Shown piece by piece: positions 8,369 to 16,613 of a stretch of DNA of 64,000 nucleotides (position 1 is its first letter; every line of letters begins with the position of its first letter). Origin of the DNA: Cupriavidus cauae (GTDB lineage Bacteria; Pseudomonadota; Gammaproteobacteria; Burkholderiales; Burkholderiaceae); NCBI RefSeq assembly GCF_008632125.1, contig NZ_VWRN01000027.1:62001-126000 (forward strand). The letters run 5' to 3'. The notes beneath the pieces are model-generated. The model was not told the DNA's origin. It searched no databases and saw nothing but the letters and a program-made list of their open reading frames with translations. The translations under genes and the position numbers were made by a program.

Positions 8369-9049
8369 ATGACGGATACGACTTTCTACCAAACTCTTCC
8401 TTCCGGGCCGGTATTGATCCTGGTGGGCAGCCCTCGGCGCGACGGCAATTCGGCGGCGATGGCGCACGCGGTGCAGCGCGGCGTCGAGCGAGCGGGCCAC
8501 CCGGTCAAATTGCGCTTTCTCGACGACCATATCGGCGGGCTGCTGCGCGACTGCCGCCAATGCCGGCGCGCCGACGGCAGCTGCGGCATCGACGACGGCT
8601 ATCGCGACCTATTGCTGCAGGACTTTCTTCCCGCGGCCGGCGTGGTGTTCTGCTCGCCGATCTATTGGTATGGCCTGTCGGCGCAGACCAAGGCCTTCTT
8701 CGACCGCATGTTCTGCTATTACGCCGCCTCGCATCCGGATTCGGCCACCGTGGTGCCGAAGCTGGCCCGCAAGCGCCTCGGCCTGGTGCTGGCGTCCGAG
8801 GAAAGCTATGCCGGCGCGGCGCTCGGCATCGTTCATCAATTGCAGGAGTATGCCCGCTATACCGATTCGCAATTGGCGGGCGTGGTGCGGGGTACCGGCA
8901 ATCGCCGCGGCGAGGTGGTACGCGATCCGACCGATGCGATCGCGCAGGCCGAGCGACTCGGCGCCGAGCTGTTTGCGCGGACCTACAGCGACTATCGTTT
9001 CGATACGCCGCGCGATACGCGGGTCTGGCCGCTGGATCGGGCGGCATGA
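8369..9049 (+). CDS. NAD(P)H-dependent FMN reductase / flavodoxin-fold oxidoreductase
   Basis: A 226-residue flavodoxin-like protein. The FMN phosphate loop LVGSPRRDGNSAAM is at about residues 20-33, and the SPIYWYGLSAQTKAFFDR segment is diagnostic of the NADPH-dependent FMN reductase/IsfA-type family. A CRQC...CG cluster near residues 57-67 is common in the multimeric flavodoxin-like group. Two ATGs lie in tandem at 8366 and 8369; AAGGA (8359-8363) is only 2 bases from the first but 5 from the second, which decides for 8369. Probably regulated by the divergent LysR gene. Confidence 0.88.
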   Translation: MTDTTFYQTLPSGPVLILVGSPRRDGNSAAMAHAVQRGVERAGHPVKLRFLDDHIGGLLRDCRQCRRADGSCGIDDGYRDLLLQDFLPAAGVVFCSPIYWYGLSAQTKAFFDRMFCYYAASHPDSATVVPKLARKRLGLVLASEESYAGAALGIVHQLQEYARYTDSQLAGVVRGTGNRRGEVVRDPTDAIAQAERLGAELFARTYSDYRFDTPRDTRVWPLDRAA

Positions 9050-9060
9050 TGGCCGCAGGT

Positions 9061-9112
9061 ATCGCACCGACATCGCACGGGCATCGCACGACATGGCGAG
9101 GCATGGCGGGCG
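9061..9112. repeat. Imperfect 10-11 bp tandem repeat, about 5 copies
   Basis: ATCGCACCGAC, ATCGCACGGGC, ATCGCACGAC, ATGGCGAGGC and ATGGCGGGC follow each other, starting 12 bases after the stop codon of the FMN reductase. The decay of the unit along the array suggests it is old. Confidence 0.7.
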
Positions 9113-9172
9113 CAATCGCGATCGTGAATGCATGCGCTGCATGGCGGCCATGTCGCCGAGCAGCGATCGGGC

Positions 9173-9204
9173 AAAAAAATACCCGCAGCCGGGAGGTGCG
9201 GGTA
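9173..9204 (-). terminator. Intrinsic terminator on the minus strand with no matching gene
   Basis: TACCCGCA (9180-9187) and TGCGGGTA (9197-9204) form a perfect 8-bp stem with a 9-base loop. Seven A's at 9173-9179 become a T-tract immediately after the stem when read on the minus strand. No minus-strand gene is visible upstream of it, as the neighbouring genes on both sides read rightward. It may end an unannotated antisense or intergenic RNA. Confidence 0.65.
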
Positions 9205-9457
9205 CTTCAAAGTGGTATGAGCGAGTCGCGGTTCCGCTCAGGACGCATCCTCGCATCACGCGCCAGCCACGCCAATAATCCATCCGGACTAGGCAACCCG
9301 GATCGGCAGGCATGGACAAGCGGTCGGGAATCGATTCCAATCCACCACTGGCAAGGGCCGCCGGCCGCCATCCGCGCGCCTTCACCCTGCCATGCGATAC
9401 CCCGACCGCAAGGTTCTAGCGGCCCGCCACGCCGATGACCGGCCCTTATCGACCGCC

Positions 9458-10105
9458 ATGCCCGATGCCTGCCTGCTGCTGATCGACGACCATACGCTGT
9501 TCCGCACCGGCCTGCGGCTGCTGCTGGCCGACAGCGCCAGCGTGTCCGCGATCGTCGAGGCCGGCACGGTGATGGAGGCGGTGCAGGACCATGCCGGAGC
9601 CGCGGTCGATATCATCCTGCTCGATATCCAGTTGCCGGGCCTGAACGGCATCGAGGGCGTGCGCGTGCTGCGCCGGCATTTTCCCGCGGCGCGCATCCTG
9701 ATCGTCTCGGGTACCTCGGGCCCGGACGCGATTCCCCCCGACGTGCGGAAGGACGTGGCCGGCTTCCTGCCCAAATCGGCGGACGCCACGCGCATCGAGA
9801 AGGCGATCGCGCGCTGCCTGCAGGGCGGCAGCTACTTCTGCCATGCGGATGACGCCATCGCGCCGGACCCGTCCGCCACGGATGCGGCCCGCTACCGTCC
9901 CAGCCAGCTGACACCGCGCCAGCTCGAGGTGCTGAGCCAGCTGGCGCTGGGCCGTTCCAACAAGATCATCGCGCACCATCTCGGCCTGTCGGAGAACACG
10001 GTGCGGGTGCATGTCGCCGCCATCCTCGATCACCTTGGCGTGGTCAGCCGCGTCGAGGCCATCATCGAGGCGCAGCGGCGTGGCCTGATCCAGGCCGCGC
10101 GGTGA
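9458..10105 (+). CDS. LuxR/NarL-family response regulator (second copy of the module)
   Basis: A 215-residue response regulator: acidic pocket D10-D11, phospho-acceptor D56 in LLDIQLPG, and a LuxR helix-turn-helix (LTPRQLEVLSQLALGRSNKIIAHHL). The first receiver residues follow ATG 9458 directly; in-frame codons back to 9392 show no domain. Its stop overlaps the GTG start of the hybrid kinase by 4 bases, the same arrangement as the pair at 3183-5662. Its target may be the aldehyde dehydrogenase that follows the kinase. Confidence 0.92.
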   Translation: MPDACLLLIDDHTLFRTGLRLLLADSASVSAIVEAGTVMEAVQDHAGAAVDIILLDIQLPGLNGIEGVRVLRRHFPAARILIVSGTSGPDAIPPDVRKDVAGFLPKSADATRIEKAIARCLQGGSYFCHADDAIAPDPSATDAARYRPSQLTPRQLEVLSQLALGRSNKIIAHHLGLSENTVRVHVAAILDHLGVVSRVEAIIEAQRRGLIQAAR

Positions 10106-12012
10106 AGCGCGCCAGCGGCCGCCGGCGGCTGCCCTTGCTGCCGCGCTTCGACGAGGGACGGCTGCTGGCCGCCCAGATGGATCTGCTGGACCAGAGCTTC
10201 AGCGTCGCGATGATCGGCTGCGCGCTGGCATCCTGGTTCCTGACGGCCGGGCTGGTGCTGTCCGGCGATCGCCCGCTGGCGTTGCCGTGGGCCATCGCGA
10301 TGACGCTGGCCTGCGCCTACGGCCTGGTCGGCCGGCAGCGGATGCCGGAACGCACCACCGAGGCCGCAGCGCCTTGCTACGCGCGCTGGATGACGATGCT
10401 GCTGACCTGCATTGGCTCGCTGTGGGGAGTGATCGCGCTGCTCTATCTCGATGTCCGCGAGCCGCCGATCGTCATTTCGGTGCTGTCGCTGATCGCGGGC
10501 ATGAGCGCCGCGGCGCTGGCCGTGTTCTCGGCCTGCCTGCCGGTCGCCGTCGGCTTTTTCGTGCCGGCGATCCTGCCGGTATGGATCAGCTTCCTGGCCA
10601 CCGGCGACCCCGACTATCTGCCGATGTTCCTGGCGACGCCGCTCTATCTGATCGTGCTGATCGTGTTCGCGCGCAACTACGCCCGCGTGGCGCGGCATTC
10701 GATCGCGCTGCGCTTCGAGAATATCGAACTGATCGGGCAGCTGCGCGAGCAGACGGCGCGCGCGGAGTCCGCCCAGCGCGCGGCCGAGCAGGCGAGCCGC
10801 GCGAAATCGGTGTTCCTGGCATCGGCCAGCCACGACCTGCGCCAGCCGCTGCATGCGCTCGGCCTGTTTCTGGTCTCGCTGAGCCGCACTTCGCTGGATG
10901 ACAAGCAGCGCCAGCTGCTGACGCATATCGAGGCGGCCTCGGACGCCGCGCGGGAAATGCTGAACACCTTGCTGGACTTCTCCAAGCTCGAAGCCGGCGT
11001 GGTGCAGGCACGGCCGATGGCGTTTCGCCTGCAGCCGCTGCTCTACCGGCTCGAGAACGAGTTCGCGCCGCTGGCGGAAGCACGCGGGCTGGTCTACCGG
11101 ACGCGCGAGACGACCTGCGCGGTGTTCGCCGATCCGGCGCTGGTCGAGCTGGTGCTGCGCAATCTGATCGCCAATGCAATCCGCTATACCGAGCGCGGCG
11201 GCGTGCTGGTGGGCTGCCGCCGGCGCGGCGAGCATGCGGTGCTCGAGGTATGGGACACGGGGATCGGCATCCCGGCGTCGCAGCACGCGGCGATCTTCCA
11301 GGAGTTCCATCAGCTCGGCAATCCCGAGCGCGATCAGCGCAAGGGCCTGGGACTCGGGTTGTCGATCGCCAGCGGCCTCGCGCGAACGATGTCCACCGAT
11401 GTCACGCTCGCCTCGACGCCACAGCGCGGCTCGGTGTTCCGCATGGCGCTGCCCTGGGTCTGGCTGCCGCCGGCCGGCATGGAGGCGCTGGTACATCGGC
11501 TGCCGAGCGATGCGCCGATGCAGCTGGAACCGCTGCCGGGCGTGCGGGCGCTGGTCATCGACGACGATCCGCATATCCGGCTGGCGATGACCGAGCTGCT
11601 GTCGGGCTGGCAATGCAACTGCCGGGCGGCGGAGTCCGAGCGCGACGCGCTGGCCTGCCTGCCGGCGTTCCGGCCCAACCTGATCGTGGCGGATTATCGG
11701 CTGCGCGGAAACCGGGACGGCCTGCAGGCGATGGCGGCACTGCGCAAGCAGCTGGGAGAGGCGGTACCGGCGATCGTCATCACCGGCGATACCGCGGCGG
11801 ACCGGCTGCGCAGCGTGCATGCGAGCGGCACCGTGCTGCTGCACAAGCCCGTGGTCGCCGCGGAACTGCATGCGGCGATCGTGGGGCTGGTCCCGCCGCT
11901 CGCGGCCCAAGCACGCACGGTGCGCCCCGGCGAGGGAACGGACGGACCTGACGAACAGGGCGAGACCGAGCAGCCAGATAGACCCGGCAAATCGGACGCG
12001 TCGGCGCCATAA
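10102..12012 (+). CDS. Hybrid histidine kinase with C-terminal receiver (second copy)
   Basis: A 636-residue sensor kinase starting with GTG in a GTGA overlap with the response regulator. Hydrophobic segments fill residues 33-190 with short loops, so it probably senses within or near the membrane. The HisKA box is SHDLRQP (H244), followed by N358, DTGIGI (385-390) and GLGLGL (415-420). A receiver follows with acidic residues 487-489, D531 and K582. It has the same domain order as the kinase at 3183-5012, but the sensor part has diverged strongly. The C-terminal tail after residue 600 is polar and low in complexity. Confidence 0.93.
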   Translation: MKRASGRRRLPLLPRFDEGRLLAAQMDLLDQSFSVAMIGCALASWFLTAGLVLSGDRPLALPWAIAMTLACAYGLVGRQRMPERTTEAAAPCYARWMTMLLTCIGSLWGVIALLYLDVREPPIVISVLSLIAGMSAAALAVFSACLPVAVGFFVPAILPVWISFLATGDPDYLPMFLATPLYLIVLIVFARNYARVARHSIALRFENIELIGQLREQTARAESAQRAAEQASRAKSVFLASASHDLRQPLHALGLFLVSLSRTSLDDKQRQLLTHIEAASDAAREMLNTLLDFSKLEAGVVQARPMAFRLQPLLYRLENEFAPLAEARGLVYRTRETTCAVFADPALVELVLRNLIANAIRYTERGGVLVGCRRRGEHAVLEVWDTGIGIPASQHAAIFQEFHQLGNPERDQRKGLGLGLSIASGLARTMSTDVTLASTPQRGSVFRMALPWVWLPPAGMEALVHRLPSDAPMQLEPLPGVRALVIDDDPHIRLAMTELLSGWQCNCRAAESERDALACLPAFRPNLIVADYRLRGNRDGLQAMAALRKQLGEAVPAIVITGDTAADRLRSVHASGTVLLHKPVVAAELHAAIVGLVPPLAAQARTVRPGEGTDGPDEQGETEQPDRPGKSDASAP

Positions 12013-12025
12013 CTTTTTCGGATAA

Positions 12026-12055
12026 ATCAATCCAATCTATTAATTGGACTTTGAT
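12026..12055. promoter_or_regulatory. Nested inverted repeat upstream of aldehyde dehydrogenase
   Basis: TCCAAT (12031-12036) and ATTGGA (12043-12048) flank CTATTA, with outer ATCAA (12026-12030) and TTGAT (12051-12055) extending the symmetry with a two-base offset. It lies in the AT-rich 101-base gap between the kinase stop and the dehydrogenase start. Position and symmetry suggest an operator, perhaps for the adjacent response regulator. Confidence 0.45.
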
Positions 12056-12113
12056 CCAAGCCTTGCGGACACTGAATCGACACTACACCGGGTCGATCCC
12101 GTGAGGAGCCATC

Positions 12114-13616
12114 ATGCCGTCGCCTCTGCCGCCAACGAGTTCGCTGCCCTCCCCGAATTCACCGATCTGGCCCAATTCGTCCTCGCTACCGCGCCACGAC
12201 CTACTGATCGGCGCCGAACGTATCGCGCCGATGTCCGGCACCTATTCGACCGATATCGATCCCGCCACCGAGACACCGATCGCGCTGGTCGCGCAGGGCG
12301 GGGCCGCCGAGGTCGATCTGGCGGTGCAGACCGCGCGCCGCGCGCTGAAGGGCTGGAGCCGCATGCGCGCCGCCGAACGGGGCCGCATCCTGCAGCGTTT
12401 CGCCGACCTGCTCGAGGCGCATCGGGACGAGCTGGTTGCGCTGGAGAGCCTCGACGCCGGCAAGCCGCTGGCCGCGGTACGCCGGCAGGACCTGCCGGCG
12501 GTGATCGACACCGTGCGCTACTACGCGGGCTGGGCCGACAAGATCCACGGCGACGTGATACCGGCCCGCCCGGACGCGCTGACTTATACCGTGCGCGAGC
12601 CGGTCGGCGTGGTGGCCGCGATCGTGCCGTGGAATTTCCCGCTGATGATCGGCATGTGGAAGATCGCGCCGGCGCTGGCATGCGGCTGCACCGTGATCGT
12701 CAAACCCGCGGAAATCACGCCGCTGTCGGCGCTGCGCGTCGGCGAACTCGCGCTCGAAGCCGGCCTGCCGCCCGGCGTCCTCAATATCGTCACCGGCAAG
12801 GGCAGCGTGGTCGGCGATGCGCTGGTAGGCCATCCCGGCATCGACAAGGTGACCTTCACCGGCTCGCCGGGCGTGGGCCGCGGCATCATGCAGGGCGCGG
12901 CGGGCAACTTCAAGCGCGTCACGCTCGAGCTCGGCGGCAAATCGGCCAACCTGATCTTTGCGGACGCGGATCTCGACGCGGCGGTACGGGCCGCGGCATC
13001 GGGCATCTTCTTCAACGCCGGCCAGGTCTGCTCCGCCGGATCGCGCATCCTCGCGCAACGCGCCATCTACGACGAGATGGTCGAGCGGCTCGCGGCACGG
13101 GCCAACGCGATCCGCGTCGGCGACCCGGCCTCGCCCGAGACGACGATGGGACCGCTGGTGTCGAAGGCGCAGCTGAAGACGGTGCTGGACTATATCGAGA
13201 TCGGCAAGCAGGAAGGCGCGTCCGCGGTCGCGGGCGGCATGCGGGTCGGTGAGCGCGGCTACTTCGTCGCGCCCACGGTGTTCGCCAACGTCGCGCACGA
13301 GATGCGCATCTCGCAGGAGGAGATCTTCGGCCCGGTGGCCGCCGTGATTCCCTTCGATGACGAGGCCGATGCGATCCGCATCGCCAACGGTACCGCGTTC
13401 AGCCTGGCGGCCGGCGTCTGGAGCGCGGACATCGGGCGCGTGCACCGCGTCGCCGGCGAATTGAAGGCGGGCACGGTATGGATCAACACCTACGGCTATA
13501 CCGATGTCCGGCTGCCCTGGGGCGGAGCCGGCGATTCGGGGCTGGGCCGGGAACACGGCGACGCGGCGCTGCAGAACTTCACCGAACCGAAGACCGTCTG
13601 GCTGTCGCTGCGATAG
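12114..13616 (+). CDS. NAD(P)-dependent aldehyde dehydrogenase
   Basis: A 500-residue ALDH-superfamily enzyme of the betaine/phenylacetaldehyde dehydrogenase type. It shows the PWNFP motif (N175), the cofactor loop FTGSPGVG, the general base E272 in LELGG and the nucleophile C306 in FFNAGQVCS, so it should be active. The first 30 residues (Ser/Pro-rich) are an extension beyond the usual start. ATG 12114 has GAGGAG upstream and is kept, although a later start is possible. The aldehyde oxidised is unknown. It follows a two-component system and may be its target. Confidence 0.92.
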   Translation: MPSPLPPTSSLPSPNSPIWPNSSSLPRHDLLIGAERIAPMSGTYSTDIDPATETPIALVAQGGAAEVDLAVQTARRALKGWSRMRAAERGRILQRFADLLEAHRDELVALESLDAGKPLAAVRRQDLPAVIDTVRYYAGWADKIHGDVIPARPDALTYTVREPVGVVAAIVPWNFPLMIGMWKIAPALACGCTVIVKPAEITPLSALRVGELALEAGLPPGVLNIVTGKGSVVGDALVGHPGIDKVTFTGSPGVGRGIMQGAAGNFKRVTLELGGKSANLIFADADLDAAVRAAASGIFFNAGQVCSAGSRILAQRAIYDEMVERLAARANAIRVGDPASPETTMGPLVSKAQLKTVLDYIEIGKQEGASAVAGGMRVGERGYFVAPTVFANVAHEMRISQEEIFGPVAAVIPFDDEADAIRIANGTAFSLAAGVWSADIGRVHRVAGELKAGTVWINTYGYTDVRLPWGGAGDSGLGREHGDAALQNFTEPKTVWLSLR

Positions 13617-13636
13617 GCGATCGCCGAATCCGGTCG

Positions 13637-13675
13637 TCGCATTCGGTGGCCGCATTCGGTGGCCGCATTCGGTCG
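13637..13675. repeat. 13-bp tandem repeat, 3 copies
   Basis: Units TCGCATTCGGTGG, CCGCATTCGGTGG and CCGCATTCGGTCG lie between the convergent stops of the aldehyde dehydrogenase and pssA. Confidence 0.9.
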
Positions 13676-13706
13676 CCGCAGACGATCGCCGCGGACGATC
13701 ACCCCG

Positions 13707-14369
13707 TCAGAACTTCGGAATCCGCAGCGTCTTGCTGATCATCAGCGAGCCCGACAGCACGAACAGCAGCACGAGCGGATGCAGTACCGCCGGGCCGAGC
13801 GTCCAGGCACCGCCGAACAGCGCATCGCCGATGCGGCCCTGCCAGGAGCACAGCGCCAGCACGCCGGTCAGCACCACGCTGGTCGGGATCGGCGTGCCCT
13901 CGAAATAGGACACCTTGCCGCTGGCTCCGGACAGCGATTCGGCCGTGACGTTGAAGCGCGCGAGCCGGCTGACACCGCAGCAGACGAAATAGATCAGCGC
14001 CAGCAGATCCCAGCCGCCGCGCATGCCGGCGGCAAAGGCCAGCGTCGCGGGACCGACGCCGAACGAGATGATGTCGGCCAGCGAATCGAGCTCGCGGCCC
14101 AGCGCCGAATGCGCATGGCGCCAGCGCGCGACGCGGCCGTCGATCACGTCGAAGAAGAAGGCGGCGGGCGCGAAGGCCGCCGCGATCAGGAAGTGCCGCA
14201 GCGACTGGCTGTCGATGTAGAACATCGCGAAGAACACCGACGCCATGCCGCAGGCCGCATTGGCCAGCGTAAAGACGTCGGCCAGCGCCAGTTCGCGGAT
14301 CATCGAGAAATGCCGCGGCCGTGCGGATGGATCGGCCGATGATCGGGTCGGATCGTTCGATTCAGGCAT
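13707..14369 (-). CDS. pssA: CDP-diacylglycerol-serine O-phosphatidyltransferase
   Basis: A 220-residue integral membrane enzyme making phosphatidylserine, the precursor of phosphatidylethanolamine. The CDP-alcohol phosphotransferase signature is intact: D74-x2-D77-G78-x2-A81-R82-x8-G91-x3-D95-x3-D99. FTLANAACGMASVF near residue 35 is typical of the PssA branch. About six hydrophobic helices follow. The ATG at 14369 has GAGGAG six bases upstream; the open frame reaches 14714, but the upstream part is a polar low-complexity stretch. Phosphatidylcholine synthase is an alternative family member but fits less well. Confidence 0.85.
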   Translation of the reverse strand: MPESNDPTRSSADPSARPRHFSMIRELALADVFTLANAACGMASVFFAMFYIDSQSLRHFLIAAAFAPAAFFFDVIDGRVARWRHAHSALGRELDSLADIISFGVGPATLAFAAGMRGGWDLLALIYFVCCGVSRLARFNVTAESLSGASGKVSYFEGTPIPTSVVLTGVLALCSWQGRIGDALFGGAWTLGPAVLHPLVLLFVLSGSLMISKTLRIPKF

Positions 14370-14496
14370 GTCTGGCTCCTCGCGTGGTCGGTCTTCGAGA
14401 GTCCCCCTGGGCCCTCTCGTCCCCTCGTTCCGCTTGTTCCCCTGGCGATCCCCCTGTCCTCCCCGATGCACGGGCCGTGCCTGCATCAGGCGCCGG

Positions 14497-14964
14497 TCAT
14501 CGCGGCGTGCCGCGTCGGCGGGCCAGGCTTGCGGCCAGATAGGCGACGATCGCCACGTTGGCGACGGCCACGCCGATGTGTATCCAGGTCGGATGCCGCG
14601 CCGCTTCGTAAAGTTCCACCGGAATATAGATCGCACCGGACCAGACGCCCAGCCATTGGGCCCAGGCGCGTTCGTGCCACAGGCCGTAGGCCTCGGCGAA
14701 TCGCATCGCCGCATAGAGCGCGGCCGACGCGCCGATGGCCCACAGGCGCGGATCGTCGGGATGCGCGGCCAGCGACAGGAAGATCGTCGGATAGCGGCTG
14801 CCGGGATTCAGGTGCAGCCGCGCGACGATGGCCTCGGCCAGCGCCTGCGCGTCGCGATGCAGCAGCGCCGCCAGGCCGATGCCGGCCAGCACCACCAGCG
14901 CGCCCTTGGTCGCCTCCAGCAGCGCGATGCCTTTCAGCCCGAGGGTGCCTTGCCTGCCTGCCAT
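14497..14964 (-). CDS. DUF2127 family integral membrane protein
   Basis: A 155-residue protein with four hydrophobic helices and the DUF2127 pattern: GLKGIALLEATKGALVVLAG at the start and YEAARHPTWIHIGVAVANVAIVAYLA near the end. The biochemical role of this family is unknown. It reads in the same direction as pssA, about 130 bases upstream of it, and could share a promoter. Confidence 0.85.
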   Translation of the reverse strand: MAGRQGTLGLKGIALLEATKGALVVLAGIGLAALLHRDAQALAEAIVARLHLNPGSRYPTIFLSLAAHPDDPRLWAIGASAALYAAMRFAEAYGLWHERAWAQWLGVWSGAIYIPVELYEAARHPTWIHIGVAVANVAIVAYLAASLARRRGTPR

Positions 14965-15000
14965 GGTTCAGCGCTCCGTGCGCATGGGACGCGGTCCGCC

Positions 15001-15022
15001 GCTCAGGAGAAGCTCAGGAGAA
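15001..15022. repeat. 11-bp perfect tandem duplication over a stop codon
   Basis: GCTCAGGAGAA occurs twice in direct succession, and the stop codon of the leftward TM2-domain gene (15014-15016) lies inside the second copy. The duplication would therefore have changed the C-terminus or created the present stop context. Confidence 0.9.
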
Positions 15023-15409
15023 CACGCGGTTCTTGTCGGACACCTGGTCATTGAGCGTCCAGAAGTCGTACAGCACGCCGATCAGGAAGAAGCCGCCGGT
15101 CACCAGATACAGCAGGCCGGTCAGCCATTTGCCCATATACATCCGATGCACGCCGAAGATGCCGAGGAAGGTCAGCAGAATCCAGGCGATATTGAAATCG
15201 ACGCGGCCCGAGGTAAAGCGGCGGTCGGCATCCCGGTCCATGCCCGGAATCAGGAACAGGTCGATCAGCCAGCCGATGCCCAGCAGGCCGAGCGTCAGGA
15301 ACCAGATCGTGCCGGTCACCGGTTTGCCATAGTAGAAGCGATGCGAGCCGGTAAAACCGAAGATCCAGAGCAAATAACCGATCAGCTTGCTGTGCGTGTC
15401 CTGAAGCAT
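15014..15409 (-). CDS. TM2 domain-containing membrane protein
   Basis: A 131-residue protein with two TM2-type hairpins: GFTGSHRFYYGKPVTGTIWF near the start and FGVHRMYMGKWLTGLLYLVTG in the second half, each with the G.HR.Y.GK pattern between paired helices. Function unknown. Three in-frame ATGs lie close together (15421, 15415, 15409). GAGG sits six bases from the last, so MLQDTHSK is taken as the N-terminus. An 11-bp duplication covers the stop. Confidence 0.82.
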   Translation of the reverse strand: MLQDTHSKLIGYLLWIFGFTGSHRFYYGKPVTGTIWFLTLGLLGIGWLIDLFLIPGMDRDADRRFTSGRVDFNIAWILLTFLGIFGVHRMYMGKWLTGLLYLVTGGFFLIGVLYDFWTLNDQVSDKNRVFS

Positions 15410-15566
15410 GTCCATCCTCATGTTGTCGTGCCGGAATGATGCCATAGGCATCTGTCGGACCCGCCGATTCGCCAATCGCATCGAAGAGGCTTCACAGGCA
15501 AAAAAATCGGCGTTATACTTGCGCCCCTCGCGACGCAAAACACAGCGTCAATGCGAAACGGTTCCA

Positions 15567-15642
15567 GTCCCCTTCGTCTAGAGGCCTAGGACATCACCCT
15601 TTCACGGTGAGTACAGGGGTTCGAATCCCCTAGGGGACGCCA
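15567..15642 (+). tRNA. tRNA-Glu (anticodon TTC)
   Basis: A 76-base gene with encoded CCA. The acceptor stem GTCCCCT pairs with AGGGGAC, the anticodon loop CTTTCAC carries TTC, and the T-arm GGGGTTCGAATCCCC is standard. It is followed after 101 bases by tRNA-Asp, with which it is probably co-transcribed. Confidence 0.97.
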
Positions 15643-15743
15643 GCTTGACCGGATGCCATGCATCCGGACGCCGACTGGACCGATCGCTGCAATGCCGGCA
15701 ACCATGCCAGCCATTGCAGCGGCACCAGCAGGCAAGCCGACAA

Positions 15744-15820
15744 GGAGTGGTAGTTCAGTCGGTTAGAATACCGGCCTGTCACGCCGGGGGTCGCGGGTTC
15801 GAGTCCCGTCCACTCCGCCA
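15744..15820 (+). tRNA. tRNA-Asp (anticodon GTC)
   Basis: A 77-base gene with encoded CCA. The acceptor stem GGAGTGG pairs with CCACTCC, the anticodon loop CTGTCAC carries GTC, and the T-arm is GCGGGTTCGAGTCCCGT. An intrinsic terminator follows 12 bases downstream. Confidence 0.97.
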
Positions 15821-15832
15821 GCAAAAGCAGAA

Positions 15833-15864
15833 AACCCGCCAATCGCAAGATCGGCGGGTTTTTT
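15833..15864 (+). terminator. Intrinsic terminator of the tRNA-Glu/tRNA-Asp unit
   Basis: AACCCGCC (15833-15840) pairs with GGCGGGTT (15853-15860) across a 12-base loop whose ATC/GAT may extend the stem. It is followed by a T-tract (15859-15864). It ends the two-tRNA transcript. Confidence 0.9.
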
Positions 15865-15910
15865 GTTTTGGCGCGGCGTCTTCGCTGCTGACCGATAGGC
15901 GCATTGCATT

Positions 15911-15970
15911 GGTATCGGCCTGGTATCGGCCTGGTATCGGTCTGGTACAGGCCTGGTATTGGATTGGTAT
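15911..15970. repeat. 11-bp tandem repeat, about 5.5 copies
   Basis: GGTATCGGCCT repeats twice exactly, then with increasing divergence (GGTATCGGTCT, GGTACAGGCCT, GGTATTGGATT, GGTATTCC). It lies between the tRNA terminator and the GFA gene. The exact-to-diverged gradient indicates growth from one end. Confidence 0.9.
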
Positions 15971-16030
15971 TCCGCCGGCCAGCTTCCACAATAGGAACCT
16001 CGATCCACCACTCCTGGATATGAGGTCGCC

Positions 16031-16531
16031 ATGCATCTGGAAGGCTCCTGTCATTGCGGCGCGGTGCGTTTCAGCGTCGAGTCGTCTTCGTATTACCCCT
16101 TCATGCATTGCCATTGCTCGATCTGCCGCAAGACCGCGGGCTCCGGCGGCTATGCGATCAATCTCGGCGCGGACGCCAACACGCTGCGCGTACGCGGCCG
16201 CAAGCATCTGGGCATCTATCACGCCGTGATGCGCGAGCCCGGCAAGCGCGCGACCCGCTCGCCGGCGTCGCGCCATTTCTGCCTGCAATGCGGCAGCCCG
16301 CTGTGGCTGTGGGACCCGCGCTGGCCGGAACTGGTCCATCCCCATGCGTCGGCGATCGACACCCCGCTGCCGCGCCCGCCGGAGGTCGTCGAGGCGGCGC
16401 TGGACTATGCCGCGCCCTGGGTCGACGTGCCGCGCGGCAAGGGACATGTCCATTGCCGCCAGTGGCCCGACGAATCGCTGGCGCAATGGCATGCCCGGCA
16501 TGGCCTCGGCGACGGCAATGGCGAGCGCTGA
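16031..16531 (+). CDS. GFA-family protein (glutathione-dependent formaldehyde-activating fold)
   Basis: A 166-residue zinc protein of the GFA/CENP-V fold. The zinc ligands are visible: C7 and C9 (GSCHCG), C27, C29 and C32 (HCHCSICRK), and C84 and C87 (FCLQCGSP). Family members are mostly uncharacterised. The founding enzyme was proposed to speed the addition of glutathione to formaldehyde, but that activity should not be assumed here. The C-terminal 50 residues, rich in Trp and His, extend beyond the minimal domain. Transcribed alone. Confidence 0.88.
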   Translation: MHLEGSCHCGAVRFSVESSSYYPFMHCHCSICRKTAGSGGYAINLGADANTLRVRGRKHLGIYHAVMREPGKRATRSPASRHFCLQCGSPLWLWDPRWPELVHPHASAIDTPLPRPPEVVEAALDYAAPWVDVPRGKGHVHCRQWPDESLAQWHARHGLGDGNGER

Positions 16532-16575
16532 CGCCGTCGGACCACCGGCCGGCAAGGGCCGCATGCGGCCCGTCC

Positions 16576-16603
16576 TTCACACCGCTTCCGCATCGCATAT
16601 AAC
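16576..16603 (+). promoter_or_regulatory. Sigma-70-type promoter for the glycosyltransferase operon
   Basis: TTCACA (16576-16581) and TATAAC (16598-16603) each match the consensus hexamers at five of six positions with a 16-base spacer. The start point would fall near 16610, just before the first hairpin of the leader, leaving a leader of about 180 bases before the ATG at 16791. Confidence 0.55.
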
Positions 16604-16613
16604 TAGCTGAAGA

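Larger units (their letters stand above)
9050..9457. other. 408-base intergenic region
   Basis: Holds an imperfect 10-11 base tandem array right after the reductase stop (9061-9112), a hairpin at 9180-9204 that reads as an intrinsic terminator on the minus strand, and the upstream region of the second response regulator. No convincing protein-coding frame on either strand. A short minus-strand RNA ending at the terminator is possible. Confidence 0.6.

Noticed and set aside
8609..9385. A 258-codon minus-strand frame reaching the orphan terminator
   Set aside because: Mostly antisense to the FMN reductase, no domain, and it runs through the terminator at 9173-9204.
9458..12012. Second two-component module as an assembly duplication
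   Set aside because: The two kinases and regulators differ throughout, especially in the sensor parts, so this is not a copied contig.
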